Made by a program: the position numbers and the translations under genes
Shown: piece after piece, positions 7,320 through 17,009 of the stretch
Numbering within the stretch: the stretch's first letter is position 1
Layout of the letters: each line of letters begins with the position of its first letter
Assembly: GCF_000512205.2 (NCBI RefSeq)
Contig: NZ_CP006644.1
Coordinates: forward strand, 4,292,501 to 4,356,500
Length of the DNA: 64,000 nucleotides
Origin: Sphingomonas sanxanigenens DSM 19645 = NX02
GTDB lineage: Bacteria > Pseudomonadota > Alphaproteobacteria > Sphingomonadales > Sphingomonadaceae
Direction of reading: 5' to 3'
Notes under the pieces: generated by a model
Told to the model about the DNA's origin: nothing
Seen by the model: only the letters and a program-made list of their open reading frames with translations
Database searches by the model: none

Positions 7320-9083
7320 TCAATCCGCCCAGGCGGCATCGTCGAGGTGGAGTTCGGCCGCCGGGCGCGCCGCCCAGTCGTCGATGCGGGCGCGGCCGGC
7401 CAGCCAGAGGCGGCGATGCGGCCCCGCGCCGAGCAGCGCCTGCCCCAGCGCGGTCTCCGCGGCGCGGAACGCCACCGTCTTGAGCGAACGACCGTCGTCG
7501 CCCGCCACCACCGCGCGGACATGGCCGGTGCCGACGATATCGGCCCGCACGACGCGCACCGGGCCGGTGGCGACGCGCGGTGCCGGCCAGCCGACGCCAT
7601 AGGGCCCGCCCGCCTCCAGCGCCTCGACGATCGCCGGCGTCACCCCGCCGGGCGCCAGCACCGCATCGAACAGCAGCGCGCGTTCGCCCTGCGCACGGGT
7701 GACGTCCGCCGCCAGCCTCTCTTCCAGGAAATCGGCGAGCGCATCGATGCCGCCACCATGCACCGTGAGCCCCGCCGCCATCGCATGGCCGCCGCCCGCG
7801 GCGAGCAGGCCCATATCCTTCGCGGCGAGCACCGCGGCGCCGAGATCGACGCCGCCGATCGACCGGCCCGAGCCCTTGCCGACGCCCGCCTCGTCGAGCG
7901 CGATGACGATCGCGGGGCGGCCGAGCTTCTCCTTGAGGCGCCCGGCGACGATGCCGATCACGCCGGGGTGCCACCCCTGCCCCGCGACCACCGCCACCGC
8001 GCGATTGCCCTGGCGGACAGCGGCCTCCTCGGCCTCCACCTGCACCGCCGACTCGATCGCGCGGCGTTCCTCATTGAGGCGGTTGAGCTCGAGCGCGATG
8101 GCGCGGGCCTCGTCCGGATCCTCGGTGGTCAGCAGGCGCACGCCGAGGTCGGACTTGCCGACGCGGCCGCCGGCATTGATGCGCGGCCCCAACGCGAAGC
8201 CGAGATCGGTCGCGGTCGGCGCGCGTTCCAGCCGCGCCGCCTCGATCAGCGCCGTCAGGCCGACGTTGCGCCGCTGCGCCATCACCTTGAGGCCCTGCGC
8301 GACGAACGCGCGGTTGAGCCCGCGGAGCTGCGCGACATCGGCCACCGTGCCCAGCGCGACGATATCGAGCAGGTCGAGCAGCCGCGGTTCGGCACGCCCG
8401 GCGAAGAACCCCCGTGCGCGCAATGTCCGCAGCAGCGCGGCACCGAGCAGGAAGGCGACGCCGACCGCGGCGAGATGGCCGTGCGCGCGCCCCTCATCCT
8501 CGTCCAGCCGGTTGGGATTGACCAAAGCGAGCGCCACCGGCAGCGCGGTGGCGCATTTGTGATGGTCCACCACGATCACGTCGACGCCCACGTCGCGCGC
8601 CATCTCCAGCGCCTCGAACGCCTGCGCGCCGCAATCGACCGTCACGATCAGCCGCGCGCCGCCTTTGGCGATGCGCACCAGCGCCTCGCCCGAGGGGCCG
8701 TAGCCTTCCATCAGCCGGTCCGGGATATAAGCGCGCGGATCGAGCCCCAGGTCGCGCAGCAGCCGGATCAGCAGCGCCGCGGACGTCGCGCCGTCGACGT
8801 CGTAATCGCCGAACACCGTCACCGGCTCACCGGCGATCACCGCGTCGGCGAGCCGCCCGGCGGCACGGTCCATGTCGCGGAAGATCGAGGGGTCGGGCAT
8901 GAAGGCACGGATGCTGGGCGTACGGTGCGCCTCCAGCGCATCGGGGGGACAGCCGCGCGCGAGCAGCAACTGGGTGACGAGATCGTCGCTGCCCATCGCA
9001 TCCTCGCGCGCGTCCGCGGCGCGCGCGCGCCAGCGCCAGGGCTGGCCGAGGATGGAATGGGCGATGTTGAGCACGGACGTCAT
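7320..9083 (-). CDS. recJ: Single-stranded-DNA-specific exonuclease RecJ
   Basis: A 587-residue 5'-3' ssDNA exonuclease of the DHH superfamily, acting in RecF-pathway recombination, mismatch and base-excision repair. Motif I is FGDYDVDG around residues 91-98, motif II is TVDCGAQ near 149, and motif III is DHHKC with Asp173, His174 and His175. These acidic and histidine residues hold the catalytic Mn ions. The DHHA1 substrate domain carries GGGHAMAAGL, and an OB-like C-terminal part follows. Length and motif order are normal. The gene lies between tRNA-Glu and a beta/gamma-crystallin-like gene, all on the minus strand. Confidence 0.96.
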   Translation of the reverse strand: MTSVLNIAHSILGQPWRWRARAADAREDAMGSDDLVTQLLLARGCPPDALEAHRTPSIRAFMPDPSIFRDMDRAAGRLADAVIAGEPVTVFGDYDVDGATSAALLIRLLRDLGLDPRAYIPDRLMEGYGPSGEALVRIAKGGARLIVTVDCGAQAFEALEMARDVGVDVIVVDHHKCATALPVALALVNPNRLDEDEGRAHGHLAAVGVAFLLGAALLRTLRARGFFAGRAEPRLLDLLDIVALGTVADVAQLRGLNRAFVAQGLKVMAQRRNVGLTALIEAARLERAPTATDLGFALGPRINAGGRVGKSDLGVRLLTTEDPDEARAIALELNRLNEERRAIESAVQVEAEEAAVRQGNRAVAVVAGQGWHPGVIGIVAGRLKEKLGRPAIVIALDEAGVGKGSGRSIGGVDLGAAVLAAKDMGLLAAGGGHAMAAGLTVHGGGIDALADFLEERLAADVTRAQGERALLFDAVLAPGGVTPAIVEALEAGGPYGVGWPAPRVATGPVRVVRADIVGTGHVRAVVAGDDGRSLKTVAFRAAETALGQALLGAGPHRRLWLAGRARIDDWAARPAAELHLDDAAWAD

Positions 9084-9131
9084 GGTCGCGCGCTCATGCC
9101 ACGCCGGGACCTCCGGCGGAAGCGTTATGCC

Positions 9132-9746
9132 TCAATAGCCCGAGCGCACGCAGAGCACATCGACGACATGGTTGCGCCGGGCAACCGTGCGCAGCGCCGC
9201 GTTGCGCGAGCCGTTCCAACCGGCGCTGCGGCAGAACGCATCCGCCGTCTGCTTCGCGCACGCTGCCGTGCCCGTCCGGCACTCCAGCGCCACGCCGCCG
9301 CGACGCGGATTGGGGAAGAACTCCGCCGCCATCCCGCGCAGTGACTGGCCCCCGGTGCCACCACCAACGCCACCGCCGCCGGGTGGTCGCGGCGGCGCGA
9401 CGTCGTAGACCGGCCGTATCGAAAGGATGCGCCGATAGGATTCGGCGATCACCGGCACGTCTCGCATCAATATGTCGCAGCGGCCGGTGAAGGACGGGCC
9501 GGTGCAGATCTGCCATCGGCCGGTCTGCACCCGGATCGACTGCACCGGCCAGGTGACGCCGAGATTGGCCTCCGCCCGCTGCACCGAAACCGCGGGCCCC
9601 GCGAAATTGCGCTCGCGATAGAGCGTCGCCTGATGCCGTCCGCTCCATCCGGGCGGCGGCCGGAAGCGGGCATCCTGATCCTGCGCCGATCCCGGCGCCG
9701 GCAGGCCGGAGAGCAGGGCGACAGTGATGATCGTCCGCCGAAACAT
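9132..9746 (-). CDS. Secreted beta/gamma-crystallin-like protein
   Basis: A 204-residue protein with a signal peptide (MFRRTIITVALLSGLPAPGSAQ). Residues about 40-110 show the beta/gamma-crystallin strand pattern (ATLYRERNFAGPAVSV, then GRWQICTGPSFTGRCDIL and VIAESYRRILSIRPV). A Gly/Pro-rich linker follows, then a roughly 75-residue C-terminal domain with four Cys, likely two disulfides in the periplasm. Bacterial crystallin-like proteins often bind calcium, but the loop residues here do not show a clear D/N-x-x-S site. The ATG at 9746 is supported by AGGAG; an upstream in-frame ATG would disrupt the signal peptide. Function unknown. Confidence 0.7.
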   Translation of the reverse strand: MFRRTIITVALLSGLPAPGSAQDQDARFRPPPGWSGRHQATLYRERNFAGPAVSVQRAEANLGVTWPVQSIRVQTGRWQICTGPSFTGRCDILMRDVPVIAESYRRILSIRPVYDVAPPRPPGGGGVGGGTGGQSLRGMAAEFFPNPRRGGVALECRTGTAACAKQTADAFCRSAGWNGSRNAALRTVARRNHVVDVLCVRSGY

Positions 9747-9790
9747 GGCTTGCTCCTTTTCGTGCATCCGCTCGCCGCGCCGGCGGCGCC

Positions 9791-11146
9791 TCAGACCACG
9801 CCGTAGGCCAGCATCGCATCCGCCACCTTCTTGAACCCGGCGATGTTCGCGCCCTTCACATAGTCGACATAATCGTCGCTCTCGCGGCCATAGCGCAGGC
9901 AGCTTTCATGGATGCCGGCCATGATATCGAGCAGCAGCTGCTGCAGCTCGGCTTCCTTCCACTGCCGCCGTTCCGAATTCTGGCTCATCTCCAGCCCCGA
10001 AACGGCGACACCGCCGGCATTGGCCGCCTTGCCCGGCGCGTAGAGGATGCGCGCGTCCTTGAACACGTGCACGCCCTCCAGATCGGTCGGCATGTTGGCG
10101 CCTTCGGAGACCGCGAAGCAGCCATTCTTCACCAGCGTGCGCGCGTCCTCGGCCAGCAGTTCGTTCTGGGTGGCGCAGGGCAGCGCGACGTCGCACGGCA
10201 CGCCCCACGGCGTCTTGCCCTCGTGGAAACTGGCGCCGGGATATTGCTTCACATAGTCGGACAGGCGGCCGCGGGTGTGCGTCTTGTGGTGCTTCACCCA
10301 GTTGATCTTCTCCAGACCGATGCCGTCGGGATCATGGACGAAGCCGCCGCTGTCGCTGAGCGTCACCACCTTGCCGCCGAGTTGCGTCACCTTCTCCGCC
10401 GCGTGGGTGGCAACATTGCCGGAGCCGGAGATCACCGCGACAAGCCCCGCCAGATCGCGGTTGCGCGTCGTCAGCATGTTCTGGAGGAAATAGGTGGCGC
10501 CATAGCCGGTCGCCTCGGGCCGGATCAGCGAGCCTCCGAATTCCAGCCCCTTGCCGGTCAGCACGCCGGTGAACTGGTTGGTGATCCGCTTGTACTGGCC
10601 GAACATATAGCCGATCTCGCGCGCACCGACGCCGATATCGCCGGCGGGCACGTCCACGTCCGCGCCGACATGGCGATACAGCTCGGTCATGAAGCTCTGG
10701 CAGAAGCGCATGACCTCGCGGTCGCTCTTGCCCTTGGGGTTGAAATTCGCGCCGCCCTTGCCGCCGCCCATCGGCAGGCCGGTCAGCGCATTCTTGAAGG
10801 TCTGCTCGAACGCCAGGAATTTGAGGACGCTCTCGGTGACCGAGGGATGGAAGCGGATGCCGCCCTTGTAGGGCCCGATCGCGTTGTTGTTCTGCACGCG
10901 CCAGCCGCGCTGCACGCGGACATTGCCGGCATCATCTTCCCAGCAGACGCGGAACGAGATGATCCGATCCGGCTCGGCGATGCGCCGCAGGATCTGCTGC
11001 GAGTGATAGGCTTCCTTGTCCTCGATGAACTCGAAGATGTCCTCGGCCACCTCCTGCACCGCCTGGACGAACTCGTCCTGCCCCGGATTGCGCTTCTTGA
11101 CGCCTTCGATGAACGTCGGAAGATCGACGTGGTCGGTTACCGCCAT
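9791..11146 (-). CDS. gdhA: NADP-specific glutamate dehydrogenase
   Basis: A 451-residue hexameric glutamate dehydrogenase that makes glutamate from 2-oxoglutarate and ammonia with NADPH. Diagnostic segments are GPYKGGIRFHPSV, the catalytic-Lys loop LPMGGGKGGANFNPKGKS and GDIGVGAREIGYM. The Rossmann loop GSGNVATHAAEK and the C-terminal ANAGGVAVSGLEMSQN are also present. The length matches the small bacterial GDH class (about 450). AGAGGG precedes the ATG at 11146. It provides a high-ammonium route of nitrogen assimilation alongside GS/GOGAT. It appears monocistronic. Confidence 0.96.
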   Translation of the reverse strand: MAVTDHVDLPTFIEGVKKRNPGQDEFVQAVQEVAEDIFEFIEDKEAYHSQQILRRIAEPDRIISFRVCWEDDAGNVRVQRGWRVQNNNAIGPYKGGIRFHPSVTESVLKFLAFEQTFKNALTGLPMGGGKGGANFNPKGKSDREVMRFCQSFMTELYRHVGADVDVPAGDIGVGAREIGYMFGQYKRITNQFTGVLTGKGLEFGGSLIRPEATGYGATYFLQNMLTTRNRDLAGLVAVISGSGNVATHAAEKVTQLGGKVVTLSDSGGFVHDPDGIGLEKINWVKHHKTHTRGRLSDYVKQYPGASFHEGKTPWGVPCDVALPCATQNELLAEDARTLVKNGCFAVSEGANMPTDLEGVHVFKDARILYAPGKAANAGGVAVSGLEMSQNSERRQWKEAELQQLLLDIMAGIHESCLRYGRESDDYVDYVKGANIAGFKKVADAMLAYGVV

Positions 11147-11271
11147 TGTTCAGGTCCCTCTCCGCACTCTTATCGCAACGAGCGACCCAGCCCCGGCCTT
11201 CCTTGAGTCGGGGCCGTTATGCTGCGCCACCCTTAGCACAATCGGGTGCAGCACAAGCCTGTCACGCGGGG

Positions 11272-11799
11272 CTATTGCGCGGGCGTCTCGGCGAAGCGCC
11301 TGAGACCATCGAGTTGCTGCACCAGCACGCCATCCACCGCCGGGGCGAGCGCTGCGACGTCGCCGTCGATCGCACCGCCGACGATGTAGCGCAACGTCAC
11401 CTCGGTGCCACCATCCCGCGGCTTGAGCGCGATATGGAGGTTGCCGGAGACCGCCATCGCCTGCAACGGCCCGAGCGCGCCGAAGAGGCGCAGCTCGCTG
11501 CCCGGCCGCGCGAGCATCACCCGGCCATGCTCGACGCTGCCCTTCACGTCGGGCAGCAGCTCGCAGAAGCAGCCGCCGGCCTGCGCGCTCAGATACAGGT
11601 TCTTCGCGTCGCCCGACCATGTGTGGTCGCCCGACCACCAGCGGTTGGGCTTGATCAGAGCCTCCCACACGATTTCGGGCGGTGCCGCGATCTGCACGGT
11701 GCTGGCGGTCTCGAACCGCCCGGCGTCCTGCGAGACGACCTCGGCGTGCAGCGGTGCGGCACAGGCCAGTGCCGCGACACAGGCTGAAACGATGCGCAT
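11272..11799 (-). CDS. Secreted SRPBCC (START/Bet v1-like) protein
   Basis: A 175-residue protein with a signal peptide (MRIVSACVAALACAAPLHA) followed by a single SRPBCC domain. The domain opens with TVQIAAPPEIVWEALIKPNRWW, then SGDAKNLYLSAQAGGCF, and closes with a long C-terminal helix (VLVQQLDGLRRFAE). The fold makes a deep hydrophobic pocket for lipids or aromatic compounds. Related proteins are annotated as polyketide cyclase/dehydrase or AHSA1-like, but no catalytic residues can be named. The ATG at 11799 has GGGAGGG upstream, and the longer open frame is not signal-like. It lies between adk and gdhA. Confidence 0.75.
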   Translation of the reverse strand: MRIVSACVAALACAAPLHAEVVSQDAGRFETASTVQIAAPPEIVWEALIKPNRWWSGDHTWSGDAKNLYLSAQAGGCFCELLPDVKGSVEHGRVMLARPGSELRLFGALGPLQAMAVSGNLHIALKPRDGGTEVTLRYIVGGAIDGDVAALAPAVDGVLVQQLDGLRRFAETPAQ

Positions 11800-11869
11800 G
11801 GCGAGTCCCTCCCGGTCCGCATCACAGCAGATGATAAGGGGGCTGACCAGCCGGGGGAAGCGCAATGCA

Positions 11870-11901
11870 TTCTCCTTCCCGAACGCAGCCGGGGAGGAGA
11901 A
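11870..11901 (-). terminator. Hairpin downstream of adk
   Basis: An 11-bp inverted repeat with one mismatch (11870-11880 against 11891-11901) begins ten bases after the adk stop codon. It lacks a T tract. It resembles other CTCC/GGAG-type intergenic hairpins in this window and may end the spc transcript. Confidence 0.4.
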
Positions 11902-11910
11902 ACGCTCACA

Positions 11911-12561
11911 TCACGCCGAGGCGAGCACGTCCTCGATCGCGCGGCTGACCTCCTCGATATCGGCCATGCCGTCGACCCGCGTCACGATGCCGCGGGCTTC
12001 GTAGATCGGCAGGATCGGGGCGGTCTTGCCACGATATTCCGCCATGCGCGTGCGCACGGTCTGGGCATTGTCGTCGGGACGGCGCTTGAACTCATGGCCG
12101 CCGCAGCAGTCGCAGGTGTTCTCGACCTTCGGCTGCTTGAACAGATCATGATAGCCCTCCCCGCAGGTGGCGCAGGTGAAGCGGCCGGTGATGCGCTCGA
12201 CCAGCGCATCCTCGTCCACGCCCAACTCGATGACATGATCGAGCGTGCGGCCACGCTCGGCCAGGATCAGGTCGAGCGATTCGGCCTGCGCCGCGGTGCG
12301 CGGATAACCGTCGAAGATGGCGCCCTTTTCCGCGCCCATCTCGTCGAGCTTGTCGCCGATCAGCGCCGAGACGATCTCGTCCGACACCAGTTCGCCGGCA
12401 TCCATCACCGCCTTCGCCTTGAGACCCACCGGCGTTCCCGCCTTGACCGCGGCGCGGAGCATGTCCCCGGTCGAGAGCTGGACCATGCCATGCTCCTCGA
12501 CCAGCCGGCTCGCCTGGGTGCCCTTGCCCGCCCCCGGGGGCCCCAGCAGAATGATGTTCAT
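11911..12561 (-). CDS. adk: Adenylate kinase
   Basis: A 216-residue adenylate kinase that interconverts ATP + AMP and 2 ADP. The P-loop GPPGAGKGTQ is at residues 7-16, the NMP-binding segment is LSTGDMLRAA, and FDGYPRT follows. The LID is the long form with a structural-zinc arrangement (CATC then CDCC, 16 residues between the pairs), typical of alphaproteobacteria and Gram-positives but not of E. coli. It follows secY in the spc operon, 37 bases apart. It is the last gene of the ribosomal block here. Confidence 0.97.
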   Translation of the reverse strand: MNIILLGPPGAGKGTQASRLVEEHGMVQLSTGDMLRAAVKAGTPVGLKAKAVMDAGELVSDEIVSALIGDKLDEMGAEKGAIFDGYPRTAAQAESLDLILAERGRTLDHVIELGVDEDALVERITGRFTCATCGEGYHDLFKQPKVENTCDCCGGHEFKRRPDDNAQTVRTRMAEYRGKTAPILPIYEARGIVTRVDGMADIEEVSRAIEDVLASA

Positions 12562-12598
12562 CAGTGCGCGATCCTTCCCCTTTGCGCCGCTGACCGCG

Positions 12599-13966
<1,368 letters not shown>

Positions 13967-13980
13967 GTCTACGATCCCGG

Positions 13981-14024
13981 AAAAACAGAGGCGGCGGGAA
14001 TGCGCATCACGCGCCCCCGCCGCC
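13981..14024 (-). terminator. Intrinsic-terminator-like hairpin between rplO and secY
   Basis: On the minus strand a 9-bp arm (14016-14024) pairs with 13990-13998, with an additional inner 4-bp GCGC stem. Five T residues follow (13981-13985). It ends 15 bases before the secY start codon. It could attenuate read-through from rplO. Confidence 0.6.
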
Positions 14025-14025
14025 C

Positions 14026-14054
14026 CATATAATGCCTCAACCGCGCTTGTCTAA
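14026..14054 (-). promoter_or_regulatory. Candidate promoter for secY-adk
   Basis: On the minus strand TTAGAC (14049-14054) and TATATG (14026-14031) are 17 bases apart. The predicted start near 14019 would lie within the 5' arm of the adjacent hairpin, so transcripts from here would not form the terminator while read-through transcripts would. This is an inference from spacing only. Confidence 0.4.
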
Positions 14055-14091
14055 CCGCGCGGGGACAAAAGCGGCACGCCGATAAACGGCG

Positions 14092-14622
14092 TCAGGCCTT
14101 GGCGGCCTTGCGCGCCGCGATCGCACTGCCCTTCTTGGCCTTGGCCTTGTCGGCGGCCGGAACCACCTCGATCAGTTCGACCGAACCGCCGGCCTTCTCG
14201 ATCGCCTCGCGGGCGCCCTTCGAAATGCCGGCGACCTTCAGGCTCAGCTTGGCCGAGAACGCGCCCTTGCCGAGAACGCGAACGCCGTCCTTGCCGCCAC
14301 GGGCGACGCCGGCCGCCTTCAGCGCGGCATGGTCGATCGTGCCGTCGGTCGCGAGCGTGCCGGCATCGATAAGCTTCTGGATCGCGCCCAGGTTCACCTC
14401 GGCATAATCCTTGGCGAAGATGTTGTTGAAGCCACGCTTCGGCAGGCGCATGTGGAGCGGCATCTGGCCGCCCTCGAAGCCCTTGATCGAAACGCCTTCA
14501 CGGCTCTTCTGACCCTTCTGGCCGCGGCCGGCGGTCTTGCCGACGCCCGAGCCGATGCCGCGGCCGACGCGAACGCGGCTCTTGCGGGCACCCTGGTTGT
14601 CGCTGATCTCGTTGAGTTTCAT
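14092..14622 (-). CDS. rplO: 50S ribosomal protein L15
   Basis: A 176-residue L15, a late-assembly large-subunit protein. The N-terminal [22 protein letters not shown], the Gly/Lys-rich extended arm ([18 protein letters not shown]) and the conserved [18 protein letters not shown] identify it. The C-terminus carries a roughly 25-residue Ala/Lys tail longer than the E. coli protein (144 aa). The ATG at 14622 is the conserved start. It is separated from rpmD by 184 bases that hold three hairpins. Confidence 0.97.
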   Translation of the reverse strand: MKLNEISDNQGARKSRVRVGRGIGSGVGKTAGRGQKGQKSREGVSIKGFEGGQMPLHMRLPKRGFNNIFAKDYAEVNLGAIQKLIDAGTLATDGTIDHAALKAAGVARGGKDGVRVLGKGAFSAKLSLKVAGISKGAREAIEKAGGSVELIEVVPAADKAKAKKGSAIAARKAAKA

Positions 14623-14687
14623 AGTCTGCACTCGCTTTCGCTTTTGACGCGCTGAAAGAATCATCCCCGGCCCCGGTCGGGCGCGGG

Positions 14688-14770
14688 AAAAATGGGCCCT
14701 TAGGCCCGACAGGGAGAGGGGGCAATGGCGAATCTACGCCATGCCCCCTCTCCCTGGCCGCCTTGCGGCC
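14688..14770 (-). promoter_or_regulatory. Multi-hairpin leader between rpmD and rplO, ending in a terminator-like stem
   Basis: In minus-strand order there is first a 6-bp stem (14756-14761 with 14765-14770). Next comes a long hairpin of 14 + 5 bp with a one-base bulge (14711-14755). Last is a 5-bp stem (14694-14698 with 14703-14707) followed by five T residues (14688-14692). The final stem resembles a weak intrinsic terminator. The middle hairpin has the CCCTCTCCC/GGGAGAGGG type of arms also seen at 33305-33334. Confidence 0.6.
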
Positions 14771-14806
14771 GCCCCGCCCCCCGAGGGAGGAGGGATGTTC
14801 GTCACA

Positions 14807-14983
14807 TCAGTCGAGGACTTCGACCATGTGCTGCACCTTGCGGATCATGCCGCGAACTTCAGGGGTATCCTGCAGTTCCGACACGCGGTGCATCTTGTTG
14901 AGGCCCAGGCCGATCAGCGTCGCGCGCTGATCCTGGGTACGGCGGATGGGCGAACCCGTCTGCTTGATCTTGATGGTTGCCAT
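14807..14983 (-). CDS. rpmD: 50S ribosomal protein L30
   Basis: A 58-residue L30 in the expected spc-operon place between rpsE and rplO. It starts [15 protein letters not shown] and carries [24 protein letters not shown], the family core, ending VEVLD. The length is normal for bacterial L30 (58-60). Its start is five bases after the rpsE stop, so the two are probably translationally coupled. Confidence 0.96.
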   Translation of the reverse strand: MATIKIKQTGSPIRRTQDQRATLIGLGLNKMHRVSELQDTPEVRGMIRKVQHMVEVLD

Positions 14984-14988
14984 CGAAC

Positions 14989-15714
14989 TTACTCCGTGAC
15001 CGCTTCGGCCTCGGCCTGGGCAGCGGCCTTGTCGGCACCACCACGACCGAGCAGATCGGCGATCTTCTTGCCGCGGCGCTGCGCGACGGCCTTGGGCGAG
15101 GTCTGCTCGCCCAGCGCCTCGAAGGTCGCCCGGATCATGTTGTAGGGGTTCGAGGTGCCGACCGACTTGGTCACAACGTCGGCAACGCCGAGGCTCTCGA
15201 ACACCGCACGCATCGGACCGCCGGCGATGATGCCGGTGCCCTGCGGGGCGGAACGGACGGTCACGCGGCCGGCGCCGAAATGGCCCTTGCCGTCGTGGTG
15301 AAGCGTCCGGCCCTCGCGCAGCGGCACGCGGACCATCTTCTTCTTCGCCGACGCGGTCGCCTTCGAAATGGCTTCCGGCACCTCACGCGCCTTGCCATGA
15401 CCGAAGCCGACACGGCCCTTGCCGTCACCCACGACGACCAGCGCCGCGAAGCCGAAGCGCTTGCCGCCCTTCACCGTCTTCGAGACACGGTTGATGTGGA
15501 CGAGCTTTTCGATCAGCTCCTCGCCCTGGTCCTCGTTGTTGCCGCGACGATCGTCGCGGCGACCACGGTTACCGTCACGGCCACGGCCGCCACGATCGCC
15601 GCCGGGGCCACGGCCACGACCGCCACGCGGACCGCGGTTCTCGCGCGGGGCGTCGGCGGGCGCTGCGGCTGCCTCCGGAGCGGCCGCGACCTGATTTTCG
15701 GTTTGCTCAGCCAT
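14989..15714 (-). CDS. rpsE: 30S ribosomal protein S5 with a long Gly/Arg-rich N-terminal extension
   Basis: A 241-residue S5, against about 166 in E. coli. The conserved body begins near residue 62 ([19 protein letters not shown]) and carries the S5 signature with [14 protein letters not shown] and [13 protein letters not shown]. Before it lies an Ala/Pro/Glu-rich start and a roughly 35-residue RGG-type stretch ([16 protein letters not shown], then [10 protein letters not shown]). S5 takes part in decoding accuracy and mRNA entry. The extension would lie at the mRNA-entry side and could bind RNA (inference). The ATG at 15714 is one base from the rplR stop. Confidence 0.96.
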   Translation of the reverse strand: MAEQTENQVAAAPEAAAAPADAPRENRGPRGGRGRGPGGDRGGRGRDGNRGRRDDRRGNNEDQGEELIEKLVHINRVSKTVKGGKRFGFAALVVVGDGKGRVGFGHGKAREVPEAISKATASAKKKMVRVPLREGRTLHHDGKGHFGAGRVTVRSAPQGTGIIAGGPMRAVFESLGVADVVTKSVGTSNPYNMIRATFEALGEQTSPKAVAQRRGKKIADLLGRGGADKAAAQAEAEAVTE

Positions 15715-15715
15715 G

Positions 15716-16069
15716 TTAGAACTCCAATCCGCCTTCACGCGCGGCATCCGCCAGCGCCTTCACGCGACCATGAAACAGGAAGCCGCCGCGGTCGAACACG
15801 ACCTTGGTGACGCCGGCTGCCTTCGCCTTCTCGGCGACGCGCTTGCCCACATCGGCAGCAGCCGAGAGGTTCGCGCCGCTCTGGCCACGGACGTCCTTCT
15901 CGAGCGTCGAAGCCGAGGCCACGGTGTGGCCGGCCGCGTCGTCGATGACCTGCGCGTAGATATGACGACCCGAGCGGTGGATCGACAGGCGGGCACGCGT
16001 GCCCGAACGCGCGCGGAGCGCGGTACGGACGCGCTGGCGGCGCTTCGCGAAGAGAGAGAGCTTTGCCAT
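15716..16069 (-). CDS. rplR: 50S ribosomal protein L18
   Basis: A 117-residue L18, a 5S-rRNA-binding protein of the central protuberance. It opens [21 protein letters not shown] and holds [18 protein letters not shown] and [32 protein letters not shown]. The length is as expected. It lies one base upstream of rpsE and one base downstream of rplF in the tightly packed spc operon. Confidence 0.97.
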   Translation of the reverse strand: MAKLSLFAKRRQRVRTALRARSGTRARLSIHRSGRHIYAQVIDDAAGHTVASASTLEKDVRGQSGANLSAAADVGKRVAEKAKAAGVTKVVFDRGGFLFHGRVKALADAAREGGLEF

Positions 16070-16070
16070 C

Positions 16071-16604
16071 TTACTTCTTCTTTCCTTCCTTGCGGAAGAT
16101 GAACTCGCCGCGATACTTGATGCCCTTGCCCTTATAGGGTTCCGGCTTCCGCCAGCGGCGGATCTCGGCGGCGACCTGGCCGACCTTCTGCTTGTCGATG
16201 CCCGTGATCTCGACCGTGGTCTGATCCGGGGTCTTGATCTCGATGCCTTCCGGCACCGCGAAATCGACATCGTGGCTGTAGCCGAGTTGCAGCTTCAGGT
16301 TCTTGCCCTGCGAGTTGGCGCGGTAGCCGACGCCGGTGATCACGAGGGTCTTCGAAAAGCCCTCGGTCACGCCGGTCACCAGGTTCTGCACCAGCGTACG
16401 CTGCATGCCCCAGAAGGCGCGTGCCCGCTTGGTCTCGTTGGCCGGCTGGACGGCGATCTGGCCGTCCTGCACTTCATAGCTGACGTCGTCGGCCAGCGGC
16501 ATGCTCAGCGTGCCCTTGGGGCCCTTCACCGAAAGCTTGCCCTGGTCGATCGTCGCGGTGACACCTGCCGGTACCGGAACCGGCTTCTTACCGATGCGGC
16601 TCAT
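16071..16604 (-). CDS. rplF: 50S ribosomal protein L6
   Basis: A 177-residue L6, located near the factor-binding centre of the large subunit. It starts [15 protein letters not shown] and has two similar alpha/beta domains. The signature [14 protein letters not shown] near the C-terminus is intact. Its start codon overlaps the rpsH stop by one base (TGATG), indicating coupled translation. Confidence 0.97.
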   Translation of the reverse strand: MSRIGKKPVPVPAGVTATIDQGKLSVKGPKGTLSMPLADDVSYEVQDGQIAVQPANETKRARAFWGMQRTLVQNLVTGVTEGFSKTLVITGVGYRANSQGKNLKLQLGYSHDVDFAVPEGIEIKTPDQTTVEITGIDKQKVGQVAAEIRRWRKPEPYKGKGIKYRGEFIFRKEGKKK

Positions 16605-16999
16605 CAGAAGACCTCCGCGAGGATCTCGCCACCGACGTTCTGATCGCGCGCTTCCGCGTCCGACAGAACGCCACGCGGCGTCGAGACGATGGTGATGCCC
16701 AGGCCGTTGCGAATGCGCGGCAGCTCCTTGGAGCCCGAATAGACGCGGCGGCCCGGCTTCGAGACGCGCGCGACGTGCTTGATCGCCGGCTGGCCCTCGA
16801 AATATTTCAGCTCGATGCGCAGGCCGCTGTGGCCGGCAACCAGCTCCTCGGAATAGCCGCGGATATAGCCTTCGCGCTTCAGCACGTCGAGCACGCGGGC
16901 GCGCAGCTTCGACGCCGGAGAGATCACGCTGTCCTTGCGCGCGCGCTGGCCGTTGCGGATGCGGGTGAGCAGATCACCCAAGGGATCGGTCAATGCCAT
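16604..16999 (-). CDS. rpsH: 30S ribosomal protein S8
   Basis: A 131-residue S8, a primary 16S-rRNA binder of the central domain. In E. coli it is also the translational repressor of the spc operon, acting on the rplE leader. It starts [18 protein letters not shown] and carries the C-terminal signature [20 protein letters not shown]. The spacing to rpsN (10 bases) and to rplF (overlap) keeps the operon compact. A repressor site was not identified here. Confidence 0.97.
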   Translation of the reverse strand: MALTDPLGDLLTRIRNGQRARKDSVISPASKLRARVLDVLKREGYIRGYSEELVAGHSGLRIELKYFEGQPAIKHVARVSKPGRRVYSGSKELPRIRNGLGITIVSTPRGVLSDAEARDQNVGGEILAEVF

Positions 17000-17009
17000 T
17001 ATCGATTCC

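Noticed and set aside
7266-9344. Long plus-strand open frame antisense to recJ (and similar long frames antisense to rplB, rplC, tuf, fusA, lpdA, the helicase and SulP)
   Set aside because: Their residues are rich in Arg, His, Asp, Gln and Ala, as expected for the mirror frame of high-GC coding DNA, with no domain or ribosome binding site; the opposite strand holds an unmistakable gene.
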